This document shows positions 25,625 to 41,140 of a stretch of DNA of 64,000 nucleotides, piece after piece (the first letter of the stretch is position 1; every line of letters starts with the position of its first letter). The DNA lies in NCBI GenBank assembly GCA_037577475.1, contig CM075195.1, forward strand, positions 24,393,399 through 24,457,398, read 5' to 3'. The notes under the pieces were generated by a model. The model was not told where the DNA came from. It did no database searches and worked only from the letters and a program-made list of their open reading frames with translations. This DNA is from Chaunax sp. Z400 (lineage: Eukaryota > Chordata > Actinopteri > Lophiiformes > Chaunacidae). The position numbers and the translations under genes were made by a program.

Positions 25625-25935
25625 CCTGTTGTCAGCAGGTGGCGCTGTCACTGTAAGTGCATAATGACATTCGGGTGTCTTCAGTGCCAGGACCCTTATC
25701 CAACATGCAAAGTTTAGCAAAGATTGGATGGTGGACACCAGAGTTATAACAACTTCCTGTTTCATGCTGAATGATCGAAATTTGCTGCGCTTCGGATGCA
25801 ATCTGTAATAGGAGTTCCTTGAAGTAAAACATTTCAAATGGTGAAAAATATGCACCGTTTGCACGAAATGGACGACTTCTTGTTGGGTTTCGGTCAACAT
25901 TCAATACACAATATTCACATGAAACCTTCATCAAG
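25625..25935 (-). repeat. dispersed repeat family C, minus copy
   Basis: AGGTGGCGCTGTCACTGT, TGTCTTCAG, ATCCAACATG and AGTTATAACAACTTCCTG occur here in the same order as in the reverse complement of 40386-41140, so this is an inverted copy of that family. The two overlapping minus-strand open frames in it are repeat-derived. Confidence 0.7.
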
Positions 25936-27037
25936 GTGTTTTAGCATTTCTGACCCAGCCTGAGGTCGACATCAAAGTATGAAATATTACATTTCCTTAG
26001 ATAAGCATTAAATGAGCATAGAAACAGCTGATGGCTCTTCCATTCGCTCCATGGAAATCAATCTTTAAATAGAGCATGATTTGGTAAGTTGTTGACAACA
26101 CTGAGCGTAGGCTGAGGGGGGGGGAAATTCTTAATAATGTGAATCTAATAACACACGATAAGCCTGTATACGGTAAATTTGTTTAAAAGTGTGTGTTTGC
26201 CTGGGAAATCTAGAATAATTGATAGCAGTAATTCTATCAGAAATGTAGCACTATAAAAAGGGATGACTGACAATAAATGCTACACAGTGGCTTCCACTGT
26301 GGAAGGCTGGCACATAATCTTCACTACGGAAAAGAAGTGGTTACAGTCCAGAGATTAGTCACTGCGATAAAAAGAAACTCTCACAGGCTGCTTAACGGAG
26401 TGTAAATGCTCCCTTGAAAGACCTACTTCAGACCCGAACATTGACATAAGCTTCTATTCAAACCCTTATTATCTAATTCAATGCCATTCCATCTGTCTTT
26501 TGATGCAGTTTAATACATTCTGCCACTAATCTAATCTAATCTCTTTCCTATTCAGTGACAGAGAGATGTATTCAAAAGAGGTTTCAAGGCTGGCATCTTC
26601 AACACCACAGTCTGTCAATCAAGGATGGTAGGGCTCCTTCACTTAAATGTTCACTTCTTCCATTAAATCATTAAGCAATTTCACTTGCACCACTGCTGTG
26701 AACCAACAAAGCTAAGTTTAAATGATTTGATCATTTGAAAAAGTGTGAAGCACCTTGGTATGCATCAAACAAGCAGACCCTGACCCATTTATTAAGGGGA
26801 TCTCTGTCCGCTTCCAAATGAACTCTGGTGCGGATCGACTGATATATGAACTCAGCTCAGACCAAAGACCAAGAACAGGATGTGAATCACCATCTCCTTG
26901 CAGCTAACTTTCATTTGTGTGCGCAACAGAGAAATTCCTGGTGCTGTTATATATATTTTATAAGCAGTTTGTGAGTCCTCACATGGTAAAAATACCACCA
27001 GACAAAAATCCAATCAATTTAGGCCCCCACAAATGTA
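25936..27037. other. non-coding
   Basis: Nothing recognised apart from a small CTAAT run near 26526-26542. Confidence 0.4.
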
Positions 27038-27123
27038 GCTGCAGGGGCTGGGGATCAAACCACTGACCTTCCGATGAGTAGACGACCGCTTACCATTTTA
27101 CCATCTGAGCCACAGCCACCCCT
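27038..27123 (-). mobile_element. tRNA-derived SINE head (minus strand)
   Basis: Read on the minus strand from 27123: GGGGTGGCTGTGGCTCAG starts a tRNA-like head. The A box TGGCTCAGATGG is at 27101-27112 and the B box GGTTTGATCCC at 27051-27061, about 40 bp apart as expected for an internal RNA polymerase III promoter. CpG loss in the B box (TTTGA for TTCGA) shows age. The tail beyond GCCCCTGCAGCTAC is not recognised, so the copy may be truncated. A tRNA pseudogene is the alternative. Confidence 0.75.
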
Positions 27124-27384
27124 ACCACTTTTTCCATTATATATGTTTGGAGAGAAAAAATTACATTTCATCGCCCAGGTACACCCGCAGCCCCACTCCA
27201 CAGGCACACCAAGCCTCATGCCCAATGTGCTTTACAAAGGCCTTTTTCAAGTGGCTGGGCATTCTGTGTCTGAATGTCAAAAATTATAGTTGGTTTATAT
27301 GGACTCTAGGGTCAAGAAACGTTGGTCTGCTGTCAAACACCTATATAGAATTACACATAATAATGATGAAGCACAATGAATAAA
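27124..27384. other. non-coding
   Basis: Overlapping plus-strand frames here have no motif. No feature is supported. Confidence 0.4.
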
Positions 27385-27645
27385 ATGCTTAAAATTCACA
27401 AAATATCAAAAGGCACCTCTACACCACATGGAAGATGTTTACATAAAGCTTTGTGAAAAAATATAAAAGTTTTTGATTCATGCCCTGGATACACAGAATG
27501 AATACAACTTGTGACCATGCAAACAGAAAAAATAAAAAGACAAAAGTCTGTGAATAGCAAAAAAGGCACCACAAATATTTTTCTAAATATTACAAAACAG
27601 TTTTTGAGTTATGCTCCAGAAACAAAACGTGAAGGACACTTCATT
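27385..27645 (+). repeat. dispersed repeat family B, second locus
   Basis: AATTCACAAAATATCAAAAG followed by GGCACCTCTAC matches the family B unit heads at 14066-14400. A second unit head (AAAAGGCACCACAAA) follows about 160 bp later. Confidence 0.6.
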
Positions 27646-30810
<3,165 letters not shown>

Positions 30811-30836
30811 GTGTGTGTGTGTGTGTGTGTGTGTGT
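30811..30836. repeat. (GT)13 microsatellite
   Basis: 26 bp of pure GT. Confidence 0.95.
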
Positions 30837-32767
30837 CACTGGTGGATAAATGATCTGTTTTGATATATTGTGGCTGTTGTTTGGTTCTTGGTTTTTCCTC
30901 CCTGAGTAAACTAGCACACATCGGAAAACATAACCACTCTCCTGATTTCTGCAGCTGTGTCTTCATACACTTACACGAAAAAAGCACACACAGACACACA
31001 CTGAATTATGTTCATTGGAATGTGACTGTGTTGTCGTAGGCAGAAAAAAAACAACAACAAAAAAACGCATTTCCAGGCATCTGCTTTGCAGCTAAATTCA
31101 GTCGGTACCCTGGCGATTACAATTCAGACATTTTGATCAAACGCTTGTTTTCATCAACAGCCAAACTTAGGAAACTGTTTACAATTTACACTAGCTGGAA
31201 ACGTTTGGCTCTGTGGTGAGTCTGGTGACAGGCCATGACGAATAGGAATCACCACGCACGTTCTAATTCCAATGGATTGATCCCAAAATGTGTATCACTC
31301 CCATTAGTCCTAGTGTGAATGTATCTTTTTACCTATGAATATTGATAAAAATCTTGATAGACGAACAACCAATTTAGCATCGTATAAGAAAAAGTAATTA
31401 GGATCATAGAGGAGGAAATGTCTTTGATAAATGATAGATACTGACCTTGAGGCCTATTACATAATTGTTTAACAGTGCTAATGTTTGTCATACGACTCTT
31501 TGTAATTAGTATGACACTTTAAAAAATGCATGACAACATCCTTGAGTAACAACTTCAAGGAGCCATCCATCCTGGTAGACATGTGCAATTTGTCCAAATA
31601 AGAATACTTAGCTGCATTTTGTGACGTATAAGTTTCCAGGAAAAAAATATTCACACTCAAACAGACGGATAGACAGACAGAGCGATAGCTACAGTACATC
31701 CCCATCCATTATATGCCGGAGCAAAACATGAAGCATCAATATATTTAATGAAAAGTGGCTCCTTACAGGACTAAACCTTCAATTTAAAGACAAATGGGAA
31801 GGGGAAAAAAATCAGAATCCTATCAAAGCAGCCAGCTGGCTAGAAAAGAACATGTAAGTTCTGGTTTCTTCAAAAGGTTTTTCCTAGTACTCGCTTTATT
31901 TCTGATCATGGGTCCATTTTTAAAAAAATTCCATTTTTAGTGATAAACAACATATACATACATATTTGACTTTACATCAGAAGCATAAACATGTGGGGTG
32001 ACCATTAAGTTAAGTTATCATGGCCATCACTTCTCTAATGTATAGTATAGCAAAAATACAGTACAGGCGAGTCAAATCTGTCGTTTCTTTCTTTACAACT
32101 TCAAATCTGTTCGTATGTGTTCTTTGCAACTTCTCACGCCGCAAATGTTTTATTAGATATGCCATCGACTGTTCTTTGTCCTCTGTCAGATGGCGTCTGC
32201 ACTATCACAAATATTGTTCCCATTGTTTGATTCACTCTGGTGCAAACAATCTCCTTTCCTGGCTAAGGTGAATTAAAATACCTCACCTCCCTGCTGCGTC
32301 TGGCTCCCAGCCAATTAAGGGGCCTCTGAGCCTGCAAATGGGGGTTGAAAGCCTTTATCGTAGTATCACTTTAGTAGCAACAAGTTTCCCTTTAGTGATC
32401 AAAGTGCAACCTGTGGAACATGACATAATAGAAGTTTAGGAATGAAGAAAGAACATAGACATTTTATGCTTGCTTAAGTGTTTGTGATTGTTTTCCTTTA
32501 TAAAGAACTATCTTTGAAAAATAAATAATAATGTAAAGTAGTCTGTGTCATACCTGCTCTTAGAAATGTGTTAGTTAAAAATATATTGAGGCTTTCAGCA
32601 AGTTAAAAAGCACATTTAGTTGGACTAAGATCAGGCAACCTAAGTTGAGCAGCAAAATTTCACTGATTGGCCACCACAAGAAACGATGAGTTGTGTTTAC
32701 TGCATGTTGACTGTCATTGCCTGCATGAAATAAAGAACTATAATAAAGGGACACAAGTCCTGAACCA
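30837..32767. other. non-coding
   Basis: Nothing recognised. Frames in this stretch lack motifs. Confidence 0.4.
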
Positions 32768-32960
32768 CTAGGGCTGCAGAATATATCGTTTCAGCATCGA
32801 CATTGCAATGTGCACATATTCAATAGTCACATTGCTGGACATGCGAGTAAGACAAATGAACTCAAACACGTCATGCAACAACTTTTTTTCATTAGTGCCT
32901 AGATTTGCATCTAAACAGTATGTTTCATAAGGTGACATCATACTTGAGCTGATGACCTAA
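32768..32960 (+). mobile_element. hAT-family terminus, sister of the 39323 element
   Basis: AGGGCTGCAGAATATATCGT, then TTTCAGCATCGACATTGCAA, runs parallel to the reverse complement of the right end of the element at 39323-40009 (GAGGCTTGTATGATATGTTG, then TTTCAACAGTGACATTGCAA). The two therefore belong to one family. The opposite end and a target duplication were not found, so the extent to the right is unknown and could reach several hundred bases. Confidence 0.6.
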
Positions 32961-33728
32961 AACGTTTTTCCACACCCCTCAGTCTTATCACCTTGTCCAG
33001 TCTGTGTCATGCTCGCAATTTCACAGACTTGATTTGAAGCTGTAAATGGTTGAATACGAGAATTTCACATTTTGATGAACTGAAATTGGAGAGATTGACT
33101 AGATATGACTGCCGTGTTCCTGTGCAGTGTGACATGTCACAGTGAAAGGCACAGGCTCTTCACATCTTTTCATCCCTCTCGAGACCAAACTATCCACTGA
33201 AAGGAATAACGAAGCAAACTATGTCACAGTTTGATGTTAATATGGGTCACCAGGTCACATATGTTTTCTAAGGCTTAGGTTACCTATTATAGTGACATAG
33301 GTGACATTTAATCCTGAGGCTATAGAACCAATCACAATGTTCGCTGATAATAACTTTCATGTAGAAAATCTTTGCATCACAAGGCTTGCATACAATTCAA
33401 TTTAAATTTTTCATGATACTATTTCAACTTGTACACACCTCATACATCTAAAATGTGTATCCCATGCTTCTATATAACACCAGCGCACACTCACCACTCA
33501 CATTAGAGACATAATTTTCCTGTTGAGCCACATTCTAAAGAAAATGACAGCTTGTGTTTACTCAAAACTACTAGTAGCATTTAGTCTGGCCGGCAGTGAG
33601 ATGTCACTGTTGAGTAGATCTGGTTCATCAGACACCCTTGCAAAGCAACACAGCACATACTAGAGGGAACTAGGAGAGCACATTACTCCTCCAAGTGAAT
33701 CCAACTATGGTGATGCCATAACCTGTCC
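32961..33728. other. non-coding, possibly interior of the hAT copy
   Basis: No open frame of note. It may be internal sequence of the element that starts at 32768; the sequence alone does not settle this. Confidence 0.35.
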
Positions 33729-33729
33729 A

Positions 33730-33845
33730 ACTATGCCTCTGATTGGCTTGGCATGGCAATGACATTTCTCACATATCCCCTAACTGAGAGAACTTTGACT
33801 ATGTGAGAAACGTCTTCATTACACCATGCCAATCAGAGGCAGAGT
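33730..33845. repeat. 46-bp imperfect inverted repeat
   Basis: Arms at 33730-33775 and 33800-33845 match at 36 of 46 positions around a 24-bp spacer. The best blocks are TGCCTCTGATTGGC (outer) and TTTCTCACATA (inner). It may be a small MITE or a hairpin; no target duplication is seen. Confidence 0.75.
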
Positions 33846-33889
33846 AGAGGGGGGATCATGGTGTCAACATTGTAGGATTTTTTTATTTT

Positions 33890-34050
33890 TTTTATTTCCT
33901 GGATCCATACCATCTCCTGGATAAGCCTCGCAATCTAATCAGCTGTTCCCCAGGGCCCACCTTTCCACAAAATGTTATTGAAATTCGTTCAAAACGTTTT
34001 GAGATATCATATGCTTACAATCACACAAACAAACAAATGGCATGGATCAC
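33890..34050 (+). repeat. dispersed repeat family D, copy 2
   Basis: Matches 25415-25505 and then runs on through TTTTGAGATATCATATGC into CACACAAACAAACAAA. The AAAC-rich tail resembles the ends of family A-type repeats. Confidence 0.55.
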
Positions 34051-36574
34051 ATAACATCTTCAAACTCTTGTTGCAAAATAATCACAGCAGCATAGTCAGA
34101 CAGGTCAGACCACCATGTTTAACGACAAATCTTTTAAGACAAGTTAGTTTCTTCTTGTATTCTTGCTTGATCGATCCTTCAATGATCCTGATCTTGCCTT
34201 CAGTACCATCTCTATCAGTTTTGTGAGAGCAGAAAAACTTGATCCTCTCCTTCCCTGGACAGACCTTGGCTTTCTTCCACTTTGTGCCTCAGGTGAAGGG
34301 TCTAAAGAATGCAAGAATTTCACTCTAAGTCAGCTCATCCTGTATATAAGCTTCATGACATCTTGCGAGATTGTGACACATAGACAAGATGTTGGTACGG
34401 ACCAAAAAACAACAACAGGATGTTAATGCGACTAGAAGTCAAAGCTATTTAAAGCCGTCCTCTGCAATGCATATCAACCACCAGCGTTCTACCTGGAAGA
34501 GACTGTTGTTGTTAATGCAACATCACAGTGATTTGGTCTATAGTGCGCAGCTAATTTGCATGCATTACATCCAAGAGGATTGATGCATTAAGTAAACAAC
34601 AAATAAAAAGAAACAACAAATCGCATCTGTGAAAATGCTGTGTTCAATAGTTAGGTAACAATGTAAAGTAGCTACGTTAGTGTCCATTGAGAAGTGGAAA
34701 AAAAGGACACTTCCATTATTGTAAACACATTACACAAGAGGCCATATGACACATTAATGACCGTGTGCAAACACACATTGAAACATGCTACAAACACTCA
34801 CACAGTCAATCTGTGAAACAGAGTGGGAGGACAGACAGAAAGAGAAAAAGTGGCAGGAGTCGATTGGAGGAGAGCCACGGAGTGAAACTGAAGATAGTGT
34901 GGAGAAACAGTTGCGATACTGCGAAACAGCTGTGTCAGCTTTCAGCATAGACACAGGCCAAAGTTAAATACATATGCATTCCACGTGATACACAAGTTAT
35001 GCACAGTTTATTGTCACTGACACACACTTGGACACATATGTTTGCACTGTGGTGAGGCAGTCAGATCCAAGTATATGATGTCTTGCATGGGTCCACCAAT
35101 ATTGACATGACAGTCATCCAGATCCATTTCTGACTGTTGATCTCACAAACAATAGGAAGCATAACGCAAACATGTGAAGACGATAGGTTGCACCCAACCC
35201 AACCCTGTGTAAACATCACACTTATGAACAAAGGGTGGATGGTGAGAGAATGAAAGCGAGTGTTGTGAGAGCAAGCCTACTGGTAAATAGGCCATCTGCA
35301 CTGCTCAGGTCTACTTTTGGAAAGAAGGAATGGGTTGAAACGACTGGTGTGAAAACTCCTGCAAGTAGCCAGAGATACAAAAGTCTGTACAGTAAACACA
35401 GATACTGAGAGGAAGGAGGTAGAACTATGTTACAATAATTTACATGATTAAAAGCAAAACAGCTTTCTGTTCTGCTTCATGACAAGAACAGACACTAAAT
35501 ATTACTACTGAGGATTCTCTACTTAACAAAACATAGCCCATTACAAACTGTTACCAATGTAATGAAATTTTACACAGCTTTCTATCCCAGGGTGTTCCCT
35601 CCCGCCTACACCTCCTGGGCATACTCAGGGCTATTGCTTGTCCATGTCTGAACAATACAATGCTAGATGCAGTCATTGCTAGTCGTTTTTAACTTCTATG
35701 TATGAAAAATGGGTCCAATATTCATAATCTGTGCTCATCTTTACAATCCACGTGTCACAAATACATGAAACGACTCTTCAGTGAGCCATCGTCTTTCTGA
35801 GCTGTCTCTGTTAACACACTGCAAATACTGACACACCTATTCAACACTTTTTATAGACTTGCGGTCTATTTAGTGATCCAGTAATGCTACTATTCTAGCC
35901 AAAGAATGTATTAATAGTAAACATTAATTTGGTCTATGTGTAGCTTGATGCAATAAGAGCAGAGCCTGCAATTTTACCTTTCAGGCCCCAGGGCACACAT
36001 GTTGGATATAAAAGTATCTTCTGTTGGATTGTGGCCATGTTAATATAGATTAAAAAATCTCTGATATATTTGGATAGTTAATTCTAAATGTTAGCTCTTT
36101 TTTGTTGTTCTTCATTTTTGTCTTTGTGTGGGCCAGCAGAGGATCAGTACTAATGATAGCACAAATGCAAGTAATAGGTAGTTAAGAATGATGACAGTTT
36201 ATTTCCTTTTAGTGTGGCCGGCGCCACAAGACTGCCAACTACTAACACCAGTGAGCTTGTTAGCAAAGGGATCTTTTCTTAGAGTTTTGGGATTCCTCTC
36301 TGAGAACCATGCACATGGCAGCATATGTGTGTCTTCAATCCAATGTTATCCATTAAGCTCACAGTAAACTCTGCAGCCGCAATTTAGAAAAACACCCTTC
36401 ATAAAATAATCTTTGGCATTATTGTAGGATCATTTTTGTTATTCTATAGTCGGTTGAATGAGCATTTCTGTTAAACAGGTTTTAATCAATGCTTTAAATT
36501 TATAAAAAATCCAACTAGATGACCCAAATGAGTTAATAGTCTAACATTTTAATGATATGTTTTATTTGTTTTAA
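34051..36574. other. non-coding
   Basis: No gene or clear repeat. Open frames at 34163-34583 and 34754-34967 have no motif. Confidence 0.4.
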
Positions 36575-36835
36575 TGTTTACCCAGGACAAGTCACCAGTT
36601 CATCGCAGGGCCACATAGAAAGACAAACAACCATTCTCACTCACATTCATGCCTACGATCAATTTAGAGTCACCAATTCACCTACTGCATGTTTTTGGTG
36701 GTGGAGAGAACCCAAGCAGACATGGGGAGAACATGCAAACCCCACATAGAAAAGTCCCAGGTCCTTGGATTGGAACCCAGGACCTTCTTGTTGTGATGTA
36801 ACAGTGCTACCTACTACACCACCATGCCGCCCTGA
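36575..36835 (-). mobile_element. tRNA-derived SINE, near full length (minus strand)
   Basis: Read on the minus strand from 36835. The head GGGCGGCATGGTGGTGTAGT carries the A box TGGTGTAGTAGG (36810-36821) and the B box GGGTTCCAATCC (36767-36778). A conserved body follows: TTTGCATGTTCTCCCCATGT, then TTGGTGACTCTAAATTG, then GTGGCCCTGCGATGAACTGG near the 3' end. This layout is a well-known abundant teleost SINE. No poly(A) or target duplication is clear. The 77-codon minus frame is a by-product. Confidence 0.88.
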
Positions 36836-36987
36836 TATTGAATCGGTTTTCATACATACAAATTGATTTTTGGATTCATGGCAATAGTTCATTTTGGGTT
36901 TTGTTAGTCAGATTTTATGCATGTGGTGGTGTATTCCTAGACTATAACAGTTTTCCTAGAATTAAATTGTTTACAGTATAGTAATAT
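36836..36987. other. non-coding spacer
   Basis: Nothing recognised between the SINE and the hAT derivative. Confidence 0.4.
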
Positions 36988-37589
36988 TAGGGCATCGAGA
37001 ACCGATTCCAAACTGGAGCCGATTCCAAAAAACAAGACATTAAGACATTTTAATTTCAATTCTTTTTATCAGTTCCTAAATAAATTTCACTCGCTCTCAA
37101 GTGAAATTTTAGTTTCCATGGTGGTGGCATGCAGCTTCCGTAGTTTCTGCCATGGACCAGAGCAAGTGGCCCTGAAAAACGCCGGCTCAGCACAGTGCAA
37201 CACCTGTGCCAAACTTTTTTCATGCATGGGCAAATTCGCAACTAACATGACTAAACACCTTTGCCTACAAGGTGTACAAATCAGCGATCACCTTAGCAGG
37301 AAAGGGAAGAATGTCAGCGGAGCCACAGAAAACTGACTTATGTGGTGAAAAGGCTGCATCCCTTCTCAGATGCTGAAGCACATTTAGGTAAGTAAACATA
37401 AGAATATTGCTAAGCTAGCCAGCGTGCTGCTGGCTATTCACCACCACCACCTATAGTAACGGTAACGCTAGGTTGTGTTGTGGCCTGGTTTGACCCTGCC
37501 GCTCAAAGAACCGTAATCGAGAACAACCAAGAACCGGAACCAAAAAGCAGAACCGGTTTCAGAATCGTTAAAATCCAAATGATGCCCAA
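36988..37589 (+). mobile_element. hAT derivative with retained first exon
   Basis: The ends TAGGGCATC (left) and TTGGGCATC (reverse complement of the right end) agree at 8 of 9 bases, and both flanks carry GAACCG-type subterminal motifs (AGAACCGATTCC near the left, GAACCGGTTTC near the right). No clear 8-bp target duplication remains (AGTAATAT against CGCTAAAT). The interior keeps one coding-like exon with a BED-type zinc-finger remnant, ending at a GTAAGT donor (37388). The catalytic domain is absent, so the element is non-autonomous. The BED finger is typical of hAT transposases. Confidence 0.7.
37118..37387 (+). pseudogene. BED zinc-finger exon remnant of an hAT transposase
   Basis: The open frame 37118-37336 has C27-x2-C30 and H47 in the arrangement of a BED finger (QCNTCAKLFSCMGKFATNMT then KHL). 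BED fingers bind DNA at transposon ends. The fourth zinc ligand, expected about five residues after H47, is a glycine here, and a stop follows at 37334. The frame seems shifted relative to the true start. A GTAAGT donor lies at 37388-37393. This is a decayed fragment and not a working protein. Confidence 0.6.
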
Positions 37590-37805
37590 CGCTAAATAAT
37601 ATATCACAATTTTTTTAAATATAGTTATCATAATGTCTGTTTCATGATCAATATCATATCTCAAAATTCTTGCTAATACAAAGCCCTGATATTACCTTAA
37701 TATAATTCCATTACATTATAAATAAGTGCATTGATAATTATTAATCACTTACATAAATAACTAAACTGAAGTCTGAAAAATGGTAACTCTGGTCTAAACA
37801 TGAGT
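37590..37805. other. non-coding AT-rich spacer
   Basis: Nothing recognised. Confidence 0.4.
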
Positions 37806-38549
<744 letters not shown>

Positions 38550-38550
<1 letters not shown>

Positions 38551-39314
38551 AACTAGACCTATTTAATCTCTTTTTTGGTCTCAAGCGGCATCATTTTCCC
38601 AAACGATTCAGTCAGTAAGGCAGGGTTTGCAGTGTGCATACAATGGAGAGACAGAGTTATAAATGTGTGTGGAAGGTTTTTTTTTTCTACTGCTGCAAGC
38701 TTTAGGGCATATACTAGGCTACAAGCCACGATCAGTGTAGCTCTGAAACAAATCTGACCCAAGCAGCCTCTGACTCCTGCCAAAAGCAAACAGTGCCTTA
38801 AACGCTACATAATACAACACACAACAGGAGTAGAAAGGAAGATGAGACAGAACCCCACAAAAAAAAAAAACATAAGGAAAAAATGCAGTATGCAGAGAGG
38901 GAGAGACAGTGGAATAGATAAAGAGAATAGCAAGCATAAAATGCTGGCAGTGAAAGCAGAGGAAGAAACATAAATGACAACAGAAGGAAATGAGGCAGAG
39001 ACTGTCTGAAAGAAAAGCGAGACGGAGCATGTTTCAAGGTACATTAAGACTTAACTGCTACAAGGAACTTGATTTGAAAGTGCAGTAATTTAGAAACCAA
39101 ATCAGAACAGGGAAAGCTTTGCTGCATTTGAACCCATTATGTACTCATTTACCAGTGGACAAGTATGCAAATAAAACTTACTTTGGCTACCTGAGGTGAA
39201 TTCATGAAGATGACATCAACAGACACACTGCTGTGTGTCCATCTCTTTTCTCTTTGTTAAATTCAGTCTTTACATTTTCATAGAATTCTAACTACATATC
39301 CATGCATGGCACAG
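38550..39314. other. non-coding
   Basis: Overlapping minus-strand frames at 38719-39044 are Phe/Leu/Ser-rich because the plus strand is purine-rich. I do not regard them as genes. Confidence 0.45.
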
Positions 39315-40017
39315 TTTAATGTAGGGCTGCACGATACTGGGGGAAAAAATGACATTGCCAATATTTTGCATTTTCTGTGATCATGAAAAGAAAATTAGAA
39401 TTTTCACCAGATGACTTAAAATCCTCTTTTATGAAAGAATGAATCATTCAAGAAATGTTTTGACCCCACAACAGTTCATTTTCACTCCTGTTCCCCACCA
39501 CAAAAACAAAGACAACAAGTCCTCTCCAAGTTTTACGGTGGATCCCTACAAAACAGGTTCACCAAGATCGACAACTCCGAAGAAACTGCTACTAATAAAT
39601 GGTACTGGATTATTCCCTCACCTGACACAGGTTCCAAAGACAATCATGTTTTACCACGGATTGGCTACAGTGATGCAAACTTTAAAATGTGATCTGATGT
39701 CGAGGGTAAAGCTGACATATTGTATCTCTCCTTCACTGACCACTCTGAGACATTCTCTGTGCATGCAGAGACTGTCACTCACTAACAATAAACTGAGTAT
39801 CCAAGACCTCTTAAATCAGAGTAAAATATTGATCTTTCAATTAGTCAGACTTCTTTTGTAAATCGGTCATGTAAAATGAGAAGTATGAGTTTTCGTCTCT
39901 CGTCTTCTAATGGTCTCACATCATGTGACATCACACGTCCTGTGATGTGAATATTGCACATGCAAACATTGCAATGTCACTGTTGAAACAACATATCATA
40001 CAAGCCTCATTTAATGT
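39315..40017. mobile_element. hAT-type element with 8-bp target duplication
   Basis: TTTAATGT is found at 39315-39322 and again at 40010-40017, flanking an element of 687 bp. The left end AGGGCTGCACGATA and the reverse complement of the right end AGGCTTGTATGATA agree at 10 of 14 positions; three of the four differences are C to T or G to A type, as expected from CpG decay. The right end has one extra base before AGG, so the exact border is uncertain by a base or two. The 140-codon frame at 39439-39861 has no transposase motif. Confidence 0.75.
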
Positions 40018-40385
40018 TCTGTTTACATCAAGAAGAAACTGAAAATTCATTTCAATATCTTCAAAATTGTTTGTTTTTAAAAATACTTATTTGTTCAACA
40101 TTTTAAAGTGACATATCATCAAATATTGACTTAACATCACTTTTGACTGTGAGTTTAAATAAATATGGGGGATTATTGAGCTCAACCTTTATGTAACACT
40201 ACTGTACATCCTGTACCCATTACAGTATGTACAATATGTTCAGGCTGCATTCCTCACAACTCAAGGGTACAAACTGATGGGTCCAACCAACAAAATATTA
40301 GTCAGCAGGGATGTAAAACTATATAATTAAATCGGTGAAGCCATGTTTTCTTACATTTTTTCTTCCGCTAAGGAATTTTGATGTT
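40018..40385. other. non-coding
   Basis: Nothing recognised. Confidence 0.4.
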
Positions 40386-41140
40386 TCGCCACGAAAAAGG
40401 AAGTTGTCATAACTCCACTATCTATGGTCCAATCTTTACCAACCTTCAAAGAGTCCTGCCCTGAACACATCCATATGACAAAATTTAGCTATACTCACAG
40501 TGCCAACTAGCAGTAACAGGAAATGACATAATTTACATTATGATTCATAATGTAAATGTAAACTACTGCTAGGCCATTGAGCATATTGCCCTAAAATTGA
40601 GTGAGAACCACTATAACCAGTTGGTGATGCATGATTGTGAAGCTTATGCCTTTTCGTGCGAAAATGTAGGCGTGGCTGTGCGGCGAATGTCGATGTTTTG
40701 CAATGATGCAGAAAGTTGCTGTAGCAAGGCAAGAAAAGCTTCAAACTTTATGAAATTTGACAAACAAGTCTGAAGTCGCAAATTTTATGATCTGATTTAG
40801 GTGTGAGGGTTGGGCGTGGCAAAACGGCTCTACAGCGCCCCCTGAAAAACTTCAAATGAGCAGCCCCCGCTGTGCCTTTAACTTACAAGTATGAAATTTG
40901 GTATACATATGTATCATATCAAGATCTACAAAAAAGCCTTTGAATCTATGTTCTAAATGCATGAATTTGGTGTTAATTTCCTGAAAGAAGTTTTTTAACT
41001 CCACTGTCAATGGTCCACTCAGGCCTAAACTTGACATGTTGGATTACAGTCCCACCCTGAAGACATCTACACAACAATATTGAGTAACAGTGACAGCGCC
41101 ACCTGCAGCCAAATGCAAAAATGTCTCATGTGACAATGTT
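40386..41140 (+). repeat. dispersed repeat family C, two tandem units
   Basis: AACTCCACTATCTATGGTCC at 40411 and AACTCCACTGTCAATGGTCC at 40997 start similar segments about 586 bp apart. Each continues through a CCCTGAA-CATC block to an ACAGTG(A)C-GCCA block. Between them lie GGCGTGGCTGTGCGGC and TACAGCGCCCCCTGAAAAAC. An inverted copy lies at 25625-25935. The class is not identified. Confidence 0.75.

Noticed and set aside
39439..39861. 140-codon frame inside the hAT element
   Set aside because: No transposase motif, and length is within chance for a stop-poor stretch.
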